A stretch of DNA of 64,000 bases from Zoroaster sp. YZ-2022 (Eukaryota; Echinodermata; Asteroidea; Forcipulatida; Zoroasteridae): assembly GCA_029582265.1 (NCBI GenBank), contig CM055819.1:8802135-8866134 (forward strand), written 5' to 3'. The position numbers and the translations under genes are program-made. Below the pieces are notes generated by a model, which saw nothing but the letters and a program-made list of their open reading frames with translations, made no database searches and had not been told where the DNA came from. This document shows, piece after piece, positions 10,873-22,045 of the stretch (positions are counted from its first letter, which is position 1; every line of letters starts with the position of its first letter).

Positions 10873-12144
10873 AATACCTACCTGTACATAAAGTGTGCCA
10901 GTCATGTAATAACTTAGTCCACTGCATTGTACTCCAAGAACAATGGATTTGGGCCATTCATGACATTGTATTCCACAGACTGATGCGCAAGGTTTTGAAA
11001 AGAAACAGTACATCCTGGGTAACTTGCCTGGTGTGTGCGAGATGTACTTAACACACATGAGTTTAAGACGTACTGCGCGGTAAACGTGCCAATGAAGTGC
11101 ATGTTTTCCAACAGTCTGCTCGCCCAGTTGTACGTATTTTGGGTCCTGTTTAATTCTGGAACTAGCAAGCTGCGTAATGCACTTTTATTTAGAACAATGA
11201 CATGGGTCACAGCAGGCTGGCACACTTTGTGCAAGCAATAGACTTATGCTACACATGTGTGTAAAAATTTATAACACAATCAGTTTAAATCAACAAGACC
11301 TTACACCATTTCAAACAGCACCTGGTAATGTTTGTGAGGTTTTTTTTCGGTAACTATACATGTATCTAGCCACACCAATCAAAAACCCTACAGTACTGAA
11401 GTTATATAGCACATCTTGTAATTGAAGGAATCAAGGAAATCCAAATTGCACTATATCCCTGGTAGCACAGATACTTTAAATCACTTCAGTAACTCCCTGT
11501 GAAGCGTAACAGTCTGTATAATATACAGTGGGTACATGTATATGTAGCCTGTTAAAAATGTATGTATAAAAACAAAGCCATCTCAACCCTTATATGTACC
11601 AGTTTACACTCCTGGCTGGAGAGAAGCAATTACGGTTAAGAGTCTTCAGGCCTGTAAACAGGGGGCACCAAAAGTATGTGGAAGGGACAAATTGGCTTTG
11701 TACATTGGAGCCCACAAAAACAGCAAACAAGAGCCTTGGCTATTATGCTATCCCCCCCCCCCCCCCCCCAAACCCAACCCGACTTGGCTGGGTGACACAA
11801 GTATAAACTGTCACTTGGCCAAGGCTCCCCACAGTAACAAGGGTACATGTATGCTTCCACAGTACATAGGATGTGGTCATATTCTAAGCATATTACTAAA
11901 CTAAACTAGTCGCAGGTGAACCATCTGTGGAGCGACACGCTTAATGCCAACATGTGCGCACAAGATACAGTCTCTCACACATCAGGTTAGTCTCCCAGAC
12001 AGCACTGCATCTTTTTGAGGCCATGCACATCAGTCTGTGGAACAATAAATATGTCATGAATGTCCCAAATGCATTATTCTTGGAGTACTATGCCTTAGAC
12101 TAGGTTATAACATGACTGGCACAGTTCATGTACACGTAGGTATT
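10873..12144. mobile_element. 1.27-kb element with ~150-190-bp inverted repeats
   Basis: The left end AATACCTACCTGTACATAAA, GTGCCAGTCATGT and TTCCACAGACTGATGYGCA recur in reverse complement and the same order at 11990-12144. This gives terminal inverted repeats of well over 100 bp at roughly 80% identity. The interior has a C homopolymer near 11751-11769 and no recognisable coding sequence. The superfamily is unknown. It lies just 3' of the CARHSP1-like stop codon, so the host 3' UTR may run into it; a minus-strand AATAAA (TTTATT at 11184-11189) lies inside. Confidence 0.65.
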
Positions 12145-12395
12145 AGACATCTGCTATTACTCAACCAACATAAAACAATGTTACCACAAGGTTTGGTCAG
12201 TGGTACATCCAGAATTTAGCCAATAGGGAACATACATACATCCTCCTGAAGGACAGGTAGCCATACTTAGCCTCATATCTGGGGTAACCCATTTCGGATG
12301 AGTTGGTTCAATAAGTTGTGTTTAAAATAGGCCGAAAGGTCCACCACTGTTGGTTAAAATGTTGGAACAAGGATGATTCAATGAGATGAAAAGAC

Positions 12396-12555
12396 TTAGT
12401 TGGCCTGTGAGTCTTCCCATCGTGGGTGTTCATGGTGTTTATCCATTTGGACAATTTGCACATGGACGGCCTGTACATGCACATTCTGAGGTGGAAGGGG
12501 TGTCTCTTTGTAAACCACTCTATCTCCTGGTTGCGGCACATAGTCACCCTCAATG
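12396..12555 (-). CDS. CARHSP1: CARHSP1-like exon 3: C-terminal half of the cold-shock domain
   Basis: The acceptor TTTTGCTCTGTTTGATTACAG ends at 12556, and the exon starts with the last base of the split Asp codon. It reads IEGDYVPQPGDRVVYK, then PLPPQNVHVQAVHVQIVQ and a short tail ending WEDSQAN before TAA at 12398-12396. Vertebrate CARHSP1 has VEGEYVPVEGDEVTYK followed by IPPKNEKLQAVEV at the same place, so family assignment is clear. The conserved acidic turn and the beta-strand pattern complete the cold-shock barrel. The stop is followed by a 3' UTR of unknown length; a long-TIR element begins about 250 bp downstream. Confidence 0.93.
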
Positions 12556-12951
12556 CTGTAATCAAACAGAGCAAAACATAATAACGACAGATCCTGTCAC
12601 TTGTTAACACCGCCCAAGTCTCCTTAACCTTATCAAAGTCTGGGCCTTTTTCCGTTCTTCATCCAATTTTCATGAAATTTCATACGTACATGTATGTTCA
12701 GTTTGACACAATCTATCAAATGAGTCCATGAAAACTAGCATAGATCACCGTTATCTAGTATTTTTTAACAAAAAAGTGGAAATTCAAATAGACCTGTTCA
12801 AAATAAACAGTTGCCATGTCAATCATGAACACCCATTACAGTTTATCAATGATTTTGGCATGAAGGGGTCCCAAAGAATAGTTTTGGCATGATTGGACAA
12901 AGTGTCTGGAGATATTATTAAAAATATATCACAGGAGGCACATTGAAAGGG

Positions 12952-13269
12952 TTAACCCTCCTACGGGTCAAAATCAGTCAAAATGTTGAAATACATGTAC
13001 TTCCCAAGGTATATCTAGTGCACTTAAAAGTCAAACACTGTCAAACCTTACGTGTAGTAAGTACATTTACAGGTCAAAATGAGTCGAATGTTTTTGACTG
13101 GTAAAAGCATTGTCTGGTATTGTTCTGGGTAGTCAAAATGACAGTACAAAACCAGTCAAAAATGCCCCTGTGTGTATATTTGGGTCAACAGTCAAAACAG
13201 GCAGTTGACTGGTTTTGACCTCTATAGCTACTTCCCACTATTAAAGTGCATCAATAGTAGGAGGGTTAA
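12952..13269. mobile_element. TTAA MITE, CCCTCCTAC family, copy 1
   Basis: TTAACCCTCCTACGGGTC at left mirrors AGTAGGAGGGTTAA at right. The interior is rich in GTCAAAA/TTTTGAC repeats and almost matches the copy at 22046-22341. TTAA with CCCT termini suggests piggyBac-type mobilisation. It lies in intron 2 of the CARHSP1-like gene, just after its acceptor. Confidence 0.82.
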
Positions 13270-14149
13270 AAGGAAAAAACGACATTGGTAATTACCAGAT
13301 TATCAAAATAACATTTTAATATTTCTTGTTAACAACACAACAAAAATCAGTTGAAACTTTCACAGGATGTTTTCTATAAATATTCATACATGTATGTATT
13401 CATTCTTAAACATGCAAAAAAAGATCCATACAATGTATACATTAAAACAATGGTGTACCCTCTTAGCCAGGGTTTGAATGTGCTGGTCATCTGGATGAAA
13501 CAGTTTCAAAACAAATAATTAGGGAGAGGATACATGTACATGTGTAGGTTCTTTATGTCACTACCTCAAAAATATTGCCAATCGTGGACCATCCTGCCGA
13601 ACTTTATAAAAAGTAATTAAAAACATTTTGGACCAGTGAAAATGCATGTGGAATACACGTAGCTAAAAGTCAAACTGGTTTGGCCGGCTAGTGAACAACA
13701 AAGTTAAGGGCAAGCCATACTCTGATAACTTTAATAACTAGCTAGACACCCAGCTCTATGTGACAACATCCATCAGTTGTCCAAGTGTGAAGCCTGCTGA
13801 GTGCAACAAGATCTATCAGCAAGAACATTAGGCCTTTCACAATTGATTGTGAGTTTCCTGTTGCCGCGCGCGTCCGAAATTGGCACCGCGTCAAATATTT
13901 AATTATTTAATTTGATTTAATTATTCTACAATTTCGCCTTTGAAAACTGACTTTCATCACAAAATTTTGCGATATTTATACCTGATATTCACGGTCCGTG
14001 TTTTCCAAGTTAGATCTGCTTGAAAATGTAGTCTCTTTTACATACCACAACTGTCGCAGTTGAATAAAAAGCGCTCGTATAATTGAATGAAAGCGTATGT
14101 CGTGTAGCAGCATACATGTACATGTACATGTACATGTACATCATCAATC

Positions 14150-14372
14150 TACAACGCACGCTCCGAGTGTGATGCCGTCTTGAGCAGAGACTATGCACGC
14201 AAAATCTCAAAATCTGACGTGCCGTCGTGCCATGCATGCGGGCCGGGCGGGCGGCGCACATGGCCGGCCGGACATTCTGGGATCTAGTGTATGTACGGCC
14301 GCTCCGGGCTAGTACAGTTGTGTCCACGTCGCATTGAACATTTTGCATCACCCTTCAGCGGATCCAGAACTT
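14150..14372 (+). promoter_or_regulatory. GC-rich island with candidate 5' splice site
   Basis: In AT-rich surroundings this block is rich in CpG (GGGCCGGGCGGGCGGCGC, GGCCGGCCGG, ACGGCCGCTCCGGGC). It is followed by GAACTTGA|GTAAGT at about 14373, a perfect donor hexamer on the plus strand. A promoter plus first exon of an antisense or element-encoded transcript is possible. There is no coding evidence. Confidence 0.3.
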
Positions 14373-14910
14373 GAGTAAGTATTTGAAAATAATTTAGTAT
14401 CCTGTTTCTTAAACAGTCACGAGCTTGAGATAGTAACAAAAACAAATGATTAAACAGGGGGAAATGAACGAGCAGTTTGGGAGCGGCAGCGTTTACCACC
14501 TCCATATGGTTTAACACAGGGTAGTTTTCGTTTTGCGGCCTCACTGATTTGAATGGCCGCCTGGCAGTTTTTCCAGCAACATATTTGGCCGCCTCGCACG
14601 TAAAAAATGGCTATACATAAAATTAAAATAAGAACTTCAGTATTTACTGTGTATTCTGTAAGAAGTTTCGGAAGTTTCTTGTTCGTCCTTGTTTGTGTTT
14701 CTGCCATATTAATTTAAATACTTGCACTTTCAAATCTACTTCGGTTCCGACGTACATTTACGTACGTCGTACATTGCATTCGCACCACGCATGTCGGGTG
14801 GTTGAGCCGACATCTTGTACAGTAAATGTTGTACTGGTACCCAGCGCGTTGGGGTATATACGTGTACGTTTTATAGCTATCGATATGTTTGGGGTACCAG
14901 TGTAATACGT

Positions 14911-15034
14911 AGTCTTGGTTCAAGACGATGTTGTTGTATATTGGATAGACGCCGATCGTATACTCTTGCGACATATGCAGGTATGATCGATCGTCTGTCC
15001 AATTTGCATCAACATCGTCTTGAACCGAGACTAG
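14911..15034. repeat. ~120-bp near-perfect stem-loop
   Basis: AGTCTTGGTTCAAGACGATG (14913 on) pairs with CATCGTCTTGAACCGAGACT (ending 15032), with one G-U. The stem continues through TTGGATAGACG / CGTCTGTCCAA and GATCGTATAC / GGTATGATC to a loop near 14970. The arms are about 50-55 nt. Confidence 0.7.
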
Positions 15035-15136
15035 TGTGTACACGCTTGCTCATATCTGCTCGTTCTTTTCAGCCTGTATTTGGCTATTGTATTCTTGCAA
15101 TCCGATCACTGCCTCACTACGCTAGTGCCACTGCAA

Positions 15137-15395
15137 GTAGTGGGGGGGGGGGGTATCAAGAGGGGCATCAAGTTTTTTTTTATCTGATGGGGGGGGGGGG
15201 GAGGTCTGAGGGGGGGAGGTAGGCCTACATATCAATATTTTGTTGTTGGACCTGATCGATTGCGGAGGGGTATCGAGAGGGGCATCAAGATTTGTTTTAT
15301 CTGATGGGGGGGTGGGGGGGGGGGTAGGCCTACATATCAATATTTTGCTGTTGGACCTGATTGCGGAGGGGTATCGAGAGGGGCACCAAGATTTT
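15137..15395 (+). repeat. G-rich tandem repeat, ~115-bp unit, about 2.5 copies
   Basis: Units share GAGGGGCATCAAG, a G homopolymer, GTAGGCCTACATATCAATAT and GTTGGACCTGAT. The homopolymers vary in length. The open frame across it is an artefact of the repeat. Confidence 0.75.
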
Positions 15396-15917
15396 TTTTA
15401 AAGGGTCAAAAACATCAAATTTCGCAAATGTGAATTTCAAAACAATAGAAGCAATGGGTTCATTTGATCCTTCAACAACCCCTAAATTTAAATTGTAGTG
15501 ATCAAAAACGTATATTAACTCCTAGGTGCAAGTTCGCGCTACCCCTGCTGCTGCTGCATAATTATTGTAAATGTAAAGGAGCAAATTGTGTTAAATACGG
15601 GTAAGTCACACATGAAAAACATACAAATACATGTACTAAGAAATATTTATTTCACACATAAAAATTATGATTACAAAATTACTAGTCCTTTATTAAGTAT
15701 GAAGCCTGTACCATGTAAGAGAACACTACAGTATGGTGTTAAAATGCAATAGTAACCTGCTTGTGCCAGTCAAAACCCCAAAGTATCGCGATATAAATGG
15801 CAGCCGCCACAAAAAGTTAACCGCCTGAAAATAATTAATAATTAATAATTAAAAGTGACCTCGTCCATTTTTTAAAACCTTAAACAGGAAACTCACAATT
15901 AAATGTGAGTGGCCTTA

Positions 15918-16343
15918 AGGGCAATTCCATGGTTACTCACGTTACATTTTAGAGGTTTTGCGCCCGCTATTAATGCCATAATATATACATGTACATGTAT
16001 TTCACTCATCATTTCTTTCACAGTAGTTGCATCATACCCAGATCTTAACAAGCACAAAAAAATAATTTCATAAATTTGTTATATGTACCCTATATAAGAG
16101 AAAAAGCAACATTTTATGCATATCCAAAAAAATATAACGTGAGTAACCAGTATTTTTCGTTTATGTAGCGTATGTTCAAATTTCTGAAATATTTTTTCCT
16201 GCTACACTGTTAGTACAGTCTGGGTATAATACAATTACTGTGAACAAAATGAGTGAAATATTTATATATAAGTAAGGAAATTATGGCATTAAGAGTGGGT
16301 CCAATACCTCACAAATGTAACGTGAGTAACCATGGACTTGCCC
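15918..16343. mobile_element. 425-bp MITE with ~125-bp inverted repeats
   Basis: The left arm GGGCAATTCCATGGTTACTC, then ACGTTACATTT, AATGCCATAAT and CATACCCAGA, is mirrored in the right arm through GAGTAACCATGGACTTGCCC. It is flanked by TTAA at left (15914-15917) and ATAA at right, compatible with a decayed TTAA duplication. Confidence 0.78.
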
Positions 16344-17407
16344 ATAACATGTTTTCTTCTCAACTCAGTTCAACAAAATCCAACAACAGTTTAGATTTAT
16401 TGCATTCTGTTACATTCATGGTTCATGGTTCTAGAGCTAAAGAGTAACAGGGCCATTTCATGGCAGGCAAACAGTGTACTTGTTTATATGTGTAGTTTTA
16501 CATTTTATACCTTGATCTCCACATAACATCAAATATTGTGAAATTTACAGATGAAAAGGATTACAGATGAAAAGTTTTACTTGGGGGCTCTACTATAAGC
16601 AATTAACCCTGCTACACATGGAGGCCACATATCGTACACATATCGTTTATGCATATAAGCCACACTAACCCTTTTAAGTAATCTTGTATGTAAAACTATG
16701 AGGACACTGGAGACCACTGTAAAAAAACCTATCATTGGGATTTTCAGCAGTTATTTTGTAAACACAAACTCTCAAGAGTAAGCCACCACCAGCCACTGAG
16801 ACTGGAACATAATAGTATGCCGTGCAATACATCAATCACAAACCACTCTAACCAACAGTATGCGGTATTATGTTACTATGCAGCACAGCCTTAGGAGCCA
16901 CTGCCTTCCATAGCAATGGCTTGGAGTGGCCTCAATAGTTTGTTCATAAATTTGCACTGATAGTAGGAGGACTAATGTACATACATGTATATATACAGTG
17001 TACATGTATGTCACATCGTCTCTAGAACATTCCTGATACATTGTAGATGCCATATTTATGGATTTGGCTTTGAGCTGTGTCAAGTATTTTCTACTTCTCT
17101 AGACAGTAAGTGCTTTAACTACCAATTACGCAAGGAATTTATTGAAATGCCTGCATTCCGCATGTGGTGCTTAAGTGTAATGGGTTTTCAATGCCTGTAA
17201 AGATAGATGATTTTGCATTGTGTGCTGTCAAGTGCAACCTACAGGTACATATTAGTGCAGTGACGGTTTACCAGTTAACTAAAACCAACATTAAAAAAAG
17301 GAAAAAATAAATAAAAATGGTAACTGGCTAACTGAAACCAATATTAAAAAAATAAAAATTTAAAAATAAGAATTTGCTGTCCATTTTATTTTTTGCCGCA
17401 TTAGTTA
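16344..17407. other. Intronic sequence, unassigned
   Basis: No gene or clear element apart from CAGTTAACTAAAACCAA and GGCTAACTGAAACCAA (17273-17341). These resemble, inverted, the TTGGTTAACCGGTTA motifs at 17856-17905, so a decayed element may enclose the next one. Confidence 0.3.
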
Positions 17408-17746
17408 TTAAAAACCCTAACCCCTGAATGGTTTTGGCCAAGAACCTTCCTGAATCCACCAAAATCCAACACCATGAAGTAACACTACCACCCGACTGTT
17501 GGACTTAGTTGGAAGTGGGACACCCGGCCCCATGTCAAGTATCCCTGCCTGGGCTATACAGTACTGAGTCCATCAAAATACAACACCATGCAGTAGCACT
17601 ACCACCCAACTGCTGGACTTAGATGGAATTGGGACACCCGGCCCCATGTAAAGTATCCCTGTCTGGGCTATACAGTACTGAGTCCATCACAATCCAACAC
17701 AACCAGCTATGTTGGAGTTTGATGGGTTTGGGGTTGTTAGGGTTAA
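17408..17746. mobile_element. TTAA/CCCTAAC element 2 with 119-bp direct repeat
   Basis: CCCTAACCCC near the left TTAA is mirrored by TTGTTAGGG-TTAA at the right. The interior holds two ~119-bp units (ATCCAACACCATG, ACACCCGGCCCCATGT, GGGCTATACAGTACTGAGTC). The GGGCTATAC/AGTACTGARTCCATCAAA module is shared, inverted, with the element at 9332-10171, which links them as one family. Confidence 0.7.
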
Positions 17747-18028
17747 AACCTCATTGCGGGAAGTTTACTGGTTCTTTTGGAATTTGATTGAAAATGTACA
17801 CATTGTTCCATTTGTCGACTATATCTAGTTTGTGTGACCGTTGGGTGCCAACTTTTGATTAACCGGTTTCCCGACCTTGAAAGTTTTGGTTAACCGGTTA
17901 GCATACATGTACATGTATGTGTTTTTTTGTTGCGTGTGACAACCCACATGACAAAATGCACCAACAAAATAATTAATCCCATGTACAAAGTCAGTTGTCT
18001 GACGTCTTGGGACAACCAAAAACACTTA

Positions 18029-21000
18029 CCTTACACTTGTTACAAGGCCAACTGGCACTTACACTTGTTGAAAGGCCAACTGGCACTTACACTTGTTGAA
18101 AGGCCAACTGGCACTTACACTTGTTGAAAGGCCAGCAGGCCACACTTGTTGAAGGCCACAGGCCAATTGGCGCTTGCGTTGAAAGGCCAACTGGCACTTA
18201 CACTTGTTACAAGGCCAACTGGCACTTACACTTGTTGAAAGGCCAACTGGCACTTACACTTGTTGAAAGGCCAACTGGCACTTACACTTGTTGAAAGGCC
18301 AATTGGCACTTACACTTGTTGAAAGGCCAACTGGCACTTACACTTGTTGAAAGGCCAACTGGCACTTACACTTGTTGAAAGGCCAACTGGCACTTACACT
18401 TGTTGAAAGGCCAACTGGCACTTACACTTGTTGCAAGGCCAACTGGCACTTACACTTGTTGCAAGGCCAACTGGCACTTACACATGAGCCAGCTTGTTGC
18501 AGCACGGCACTTGAGTTGCAAGGCCAACTGGCACTTACACTTGTTGCAAGGCCAACTGGCACTTACACTTGTTGCAAGGCCAACTGGCACTTACACTTGT
18601 TGAAAGGCCAACTGGCACTTACACTTGTTGCAAGGCCAACTGGCACTTACACTTGTTGAAAGGCCAACTGGCACTTACACTTGTTGAAAGGCCAACTGGC
18701 ACTTACACTTGTTGAAAGGCCAACTGGCACTTACACTTGTTGAAAGGCCAACTGGCACTTACACTTGTTGCAAGGCCAACTGGCACTTACACTTGTTGCA
18801 AGGCCAACTGGCACTTACACTTGTTGCAAGGCCAACTGGCACTTACACTTGTTGCAAGGCCAACTGGCACTTACACTTGTTGCAAGGACAACTGGCACTT
18901 ACACACTTGTTGCAAGGCCAACTGGCACTTACACTTGTTGCAAGGCCAACTGGCACTTACACTTGTTGCAAGGCCAACTGGCACTACACTTGTTGAAAGG
19001 CCAACTGGCACTTACACTTGTTGCAAGGCCAACTGGCACTATCACGTGTTGCAAGGCCAACTTGCACTTAGACGTGTTGAAGGCCAACTGGCACTTACAC
19101 TTGTTGCAAGGCCAACTGGCACTTACACTTGTTGCAAGGCCAACTGGCACTTACACTTGTTGCAAGGCCAACTGGCACTTACACTTGTTGAAAGGCCAAC
19201 TGGCACTTACACTTGTTGCAAGGCCAACTGGCACTTACACTTGTTGAAAGGCCAACTGGCACTTACACTTGTTGCAAGGCCAACTGGCACTTACACTTGT
19301 TGCAAGGCCAACTGGCACTTACACTTGTTGCAAGGCCAACTGGCACTTACACTTGTTGCAAGGCCAACTGGCACTTACACTTGTTGAAAGGCCAACTGGC
19401 ACTTACACTTGTTGCAAGGCCAACTGGCACTTACACTTGTTGCAAGGCCAACTGGCACTTACACTTGTTGAAAGGCCAACTGGCACTTACACTTGTTGAA
19501 AGGCCAACTGGCACTTACACTTGTTGCAAGGCCAACTGGCACTTACACTTGTTGCAAGGCCAACTGGCACTTACACTTGTTGCAAGGCCAACTGGCACTT
19601 ACACTTGTTGCAAGGCCAACTGGCACTTACACTTGTTGAAAGGCCAACTGGCACACACTTGCTGAAAGGCCAACTGGCACTTACACTTGCTGCAAGGCCA
19701 ACTGGCACTTACACTTGCTGAAAGCGCCAACTGGCACTTACACTTGTTGAAAGGCCAACTGGCACTTACACTTGTTGCAAGGCCAACTGGCACTTACACT
19801 TGTTGCAAGGCCAACTGGCACTTACACTTGTTGCAAGGCCAACTGGCACTTACACTTGTTGCAAGGCCAACTGGCACTTACACTTGTTGAAAGGCCAACT
19901 GGCACTTACACTTGTTGAAAGGCCAACTGGCACTTACACTTGTTGAAAGGCCAACTGGCACTTACACTTGTTGAAAGGCCAACTGGCACTTACACTTGTT
20001 GAAAGGCCAACTGGCACTTACACTTGTTGCAAGGCCAACTGGCACTTACACTTGTTGCAAGGCCAACTGGCACTTACACTTGTTGCAAGGCCAACTGGCA
20101 CTTACACTTGTTGCAAGGCCAACTGGCACTTACACTTGTTGCAAGGCCAACTGGCACTTACACTTGTTGCAAGGCCAACTGGCACTTACACGTGTTGCAA
20201 GGCCAACTGGCACTTACACTTGTTGAAAGGCCAACTGGCACTTACACTTGTTGCAAGGCCAACTGGCACTTACACTTGTTGCAAGGCCAACTGGCACTTA
20301 CACTTGTTGCAAGGCCAACTGGCATACACTTGTTGCAAGGCCAACTGGCACTTACACTTGTTGCAAGGCCAACTGGCACTTACACTTGTTGCAAGGCCAA
20401 CTGGCACTTACACTTGTTGCAAGGCCAACTGGCACTTACACTTGTTGAAAGGCCAACTGGCACTTACACTTGTTGCAAGGCCAACTGGCACTTACACTTG
20501 TTGCAAGGCCAACTGGCACTTACACTTGTTGCAAGGCCAGCTGGCCCTTACACTTGTTGAAGGCCAACTGGCACTTACACTTGTTGAAAGGCCAACTGGC
20601 ACTTACACTTGTTGCAAGGCCAACTGGCACTTACACTTGTTGCAAGGCCAACTGGCACTTACACTTGTTGCAAGGCCAACTGGCACTTACACTTGTTGCA
20701 AGGCCAACTGGCACTTACACTTGTTGCAAGGCCAACTGGCACTTACACTTGTTGCAAGGCCAACTGGCACTTACACTTGTTGAAAGGCCAACTGGCACTT
20801 ACACTTGTTGAAAGGCCAACTGGCACTTACACTTGTTGAAAGGCCAACTGGCACTTACACTTGTTGAAAGGCCAACTGGCACTTACACTTGTTGCAAGGC
20901 CAACTGGCACTTACACTTGTTGAAAGGCCAACTGGCACTTACACTTGTTGAAAGGCCAACTGGCACTTACACTTGTTGCAAGGCCAACTGGCACTTACAC

Positions 21001-21077
21001 TTGTTGCAAGGCCAACTGGCACTTACACTTGTTGCAAGGCCAACTGGCACTTACACTTGTTGCAAGGCCAATTGGCA
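18029..21077. repeat. 28-bp minisatellite, about 109 units
   Basis: The unit reads CTTGTTG(C/A)AAGG then CCAACTGGCACTTACA. TTGAAAGG variants dominate the left edge, and TTGCAAGG dominates the interior. Units degenerate near 18138-18178 and 18485-18522. It sits inside intron 2 of the CARHSP1-like gene. On the gene's sense (minus) strand each unit contains GTAAGTG. The long open frames on the plus strand come from the 28-nt period and are not taken as genes. Confidence 0.97.
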
Positions 21078-21090
21078 AACATTTTGTCCT

Positions 21091-21466
21091 TTAACCCACC
21101 TATGCCCAGGCTGAAATTTGGCCCAGTAAGCACCGCACCCACAGACGGTCACTTGAGTATTTTTGGTTGCATTGCCAATTGTTCACACATGTGTATTTTT
21201 CTCTAAGAGTGCTGGAGTTAGTGGCAAAGTCAAACACACTTGTGTATGTCCTACATAAGTTATATGCAGAGTCACACATAGCTGTGTATGTACTGCATAA
21301 GTTAGCAGCAGACGCATATACATGTACAGTTGAGTGGTTTTAGTTTGACCTCCTACCACAGACACATGTCCTTGCATTTATTTGAGTGCACTGCACAAAG
21401 TCAATGGGTTGGGAGTTACATACAAATTTTGAGTGTCTTTGATTGTTAAACCTATAGGAGGGTTAA
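21091..21466. mobile_element. TTAA element related to the CCCTCCTAC family
   Basis: TTAACCCACCTATG at left and CCTATAGGAGGGTTAA at right form short inverted ends with TTAA on both sides. The interior has CACACTTGTGTATGTCCTAC and CACATAGCTGTGTATGTACT repeats. It starts 13 bp after the end of the minisatellite. Confidence 0.68.
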
Positions 21467-21853
21467 AAAACATAAAGTTTTACATGTATTTATCCATGAT
21501 GTTGGTGTCAAAATTGAGTAAAAAATGGCCAAAAAATAAATAAAATGTGAGATTGCAGCCAGGATGACTCAAAATGTGCCGTCTTTTATTGTAAATGCAT
21601 AAAGCGGGCCCTCTGCTGACATAACCTTTCTCTTTTTGACATTATTGAGTTAATAAATTAGGGTCATTTTTCTAGTAGGGCAAATGAAAATAAATTTTTA
21701 GCAACCAGATTTAACAACTGCCTGTTGGAAGGGCTAGCGCATTGTTGAAATGTTTTCGAAAGATGGCTCTGCACATAAAATGTCCATGTACCATTATTTG
21801 AAATTAATAATTCAGATGTATTGCTGTAATAAAAGTATATGATTGAAACTTAC

Positions 21854-21982
21854 TCTGAGATGTGAAGGAATATATGGTCAGTGCTGCCTTCAACGTCTGG
21901 TTTAATGAAGCCATGGCCCTTGTTTTTTGAGAACTCCACAATGGTACCATGCTTGTTTGCCCCTTGTGCAGCTGCATGGGAC
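21854..21982 (-). CDS. CARHSP1: CARHSP1-like exon 2: N-terminal half of the cold-shock domain
   Basis: The acceptor TTACAACTGCAG lies just above 21982 and the donor AGA|GTAAGTTTC begins at 21853. The 129-nt exon completes the split Thr codon, then encodes SHAAAQGANKHGTIVEFSKN and the RNA-binding core. The RNP1-type motif is KGHGFIKP (CARHSP1 has KGHGFITP, where bacterial Csp proteins have KGFGFI), and the RNP2-type motif is HIFLHIS. These two aromatic/basic beta strands contact single-stranded RNA in cold-shock domains. The last codon, Asp, is split across the junction with exon 3. Codons are intact with no stop or frameshift, in contrast to the transposon relics around it. Confidence 0.94.
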
Positions 21983-22045
21983 CTGCAGTTGTAAAAGAAT
22001 GGTAAAACTGCTTATAAACTCTCTTTGAGTCAAGATATAAATACA

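Larger units (their letters stand above)
13828..15917. mobile_element. Possible 2.1-kb element with imperfect terminal inverted repeats
   Basis: TTAGGCC followed by ATTGTGAGTTTCCTGTT (13828-13863) is mirrored by AACAGGAAACTCACAATT and GGCCTTAA (15884-15917). The interior contains a GC-rich block, a hairpin and a G-rich tandem repeat. No transposase is recognised. The repeats are imperfect, so this is a candidate only. Confidence 0.4.

Noticed and set aside
12386..12607. 73-codon plus-strand frame
   Set aside because: It is antisense to the CARHSP1-like exon 3, which is supported by splice sites and homology.
14450..14707. 85-codon minus-strand frame starting MAETQTRTNKK
   Set aside because: No family resemblance or splice support. 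It lies in the host intron within the candidate TIR element.
15122..15340. Proline-rich minus-strand and glycine-rich plus-strand frames
   Set aside because: They are made of G/C homopolymers and the ~115-bp tandem repeat.
18029..21077. CRISPR-like regular short repeats
   Set aside because: The units are contiguous with no unique spacers and the genome is animal. It is a minisatellite.
18372..21206. Long plus-strand open frames with GQLALTLVARPTGTYTC-like repeats
   Set aside because: They are the three frames of the 28-bp minisatellite. They have no independent start context, differ only by C/A variants, and run antisense in an intron of the CARHSP1-like gene.
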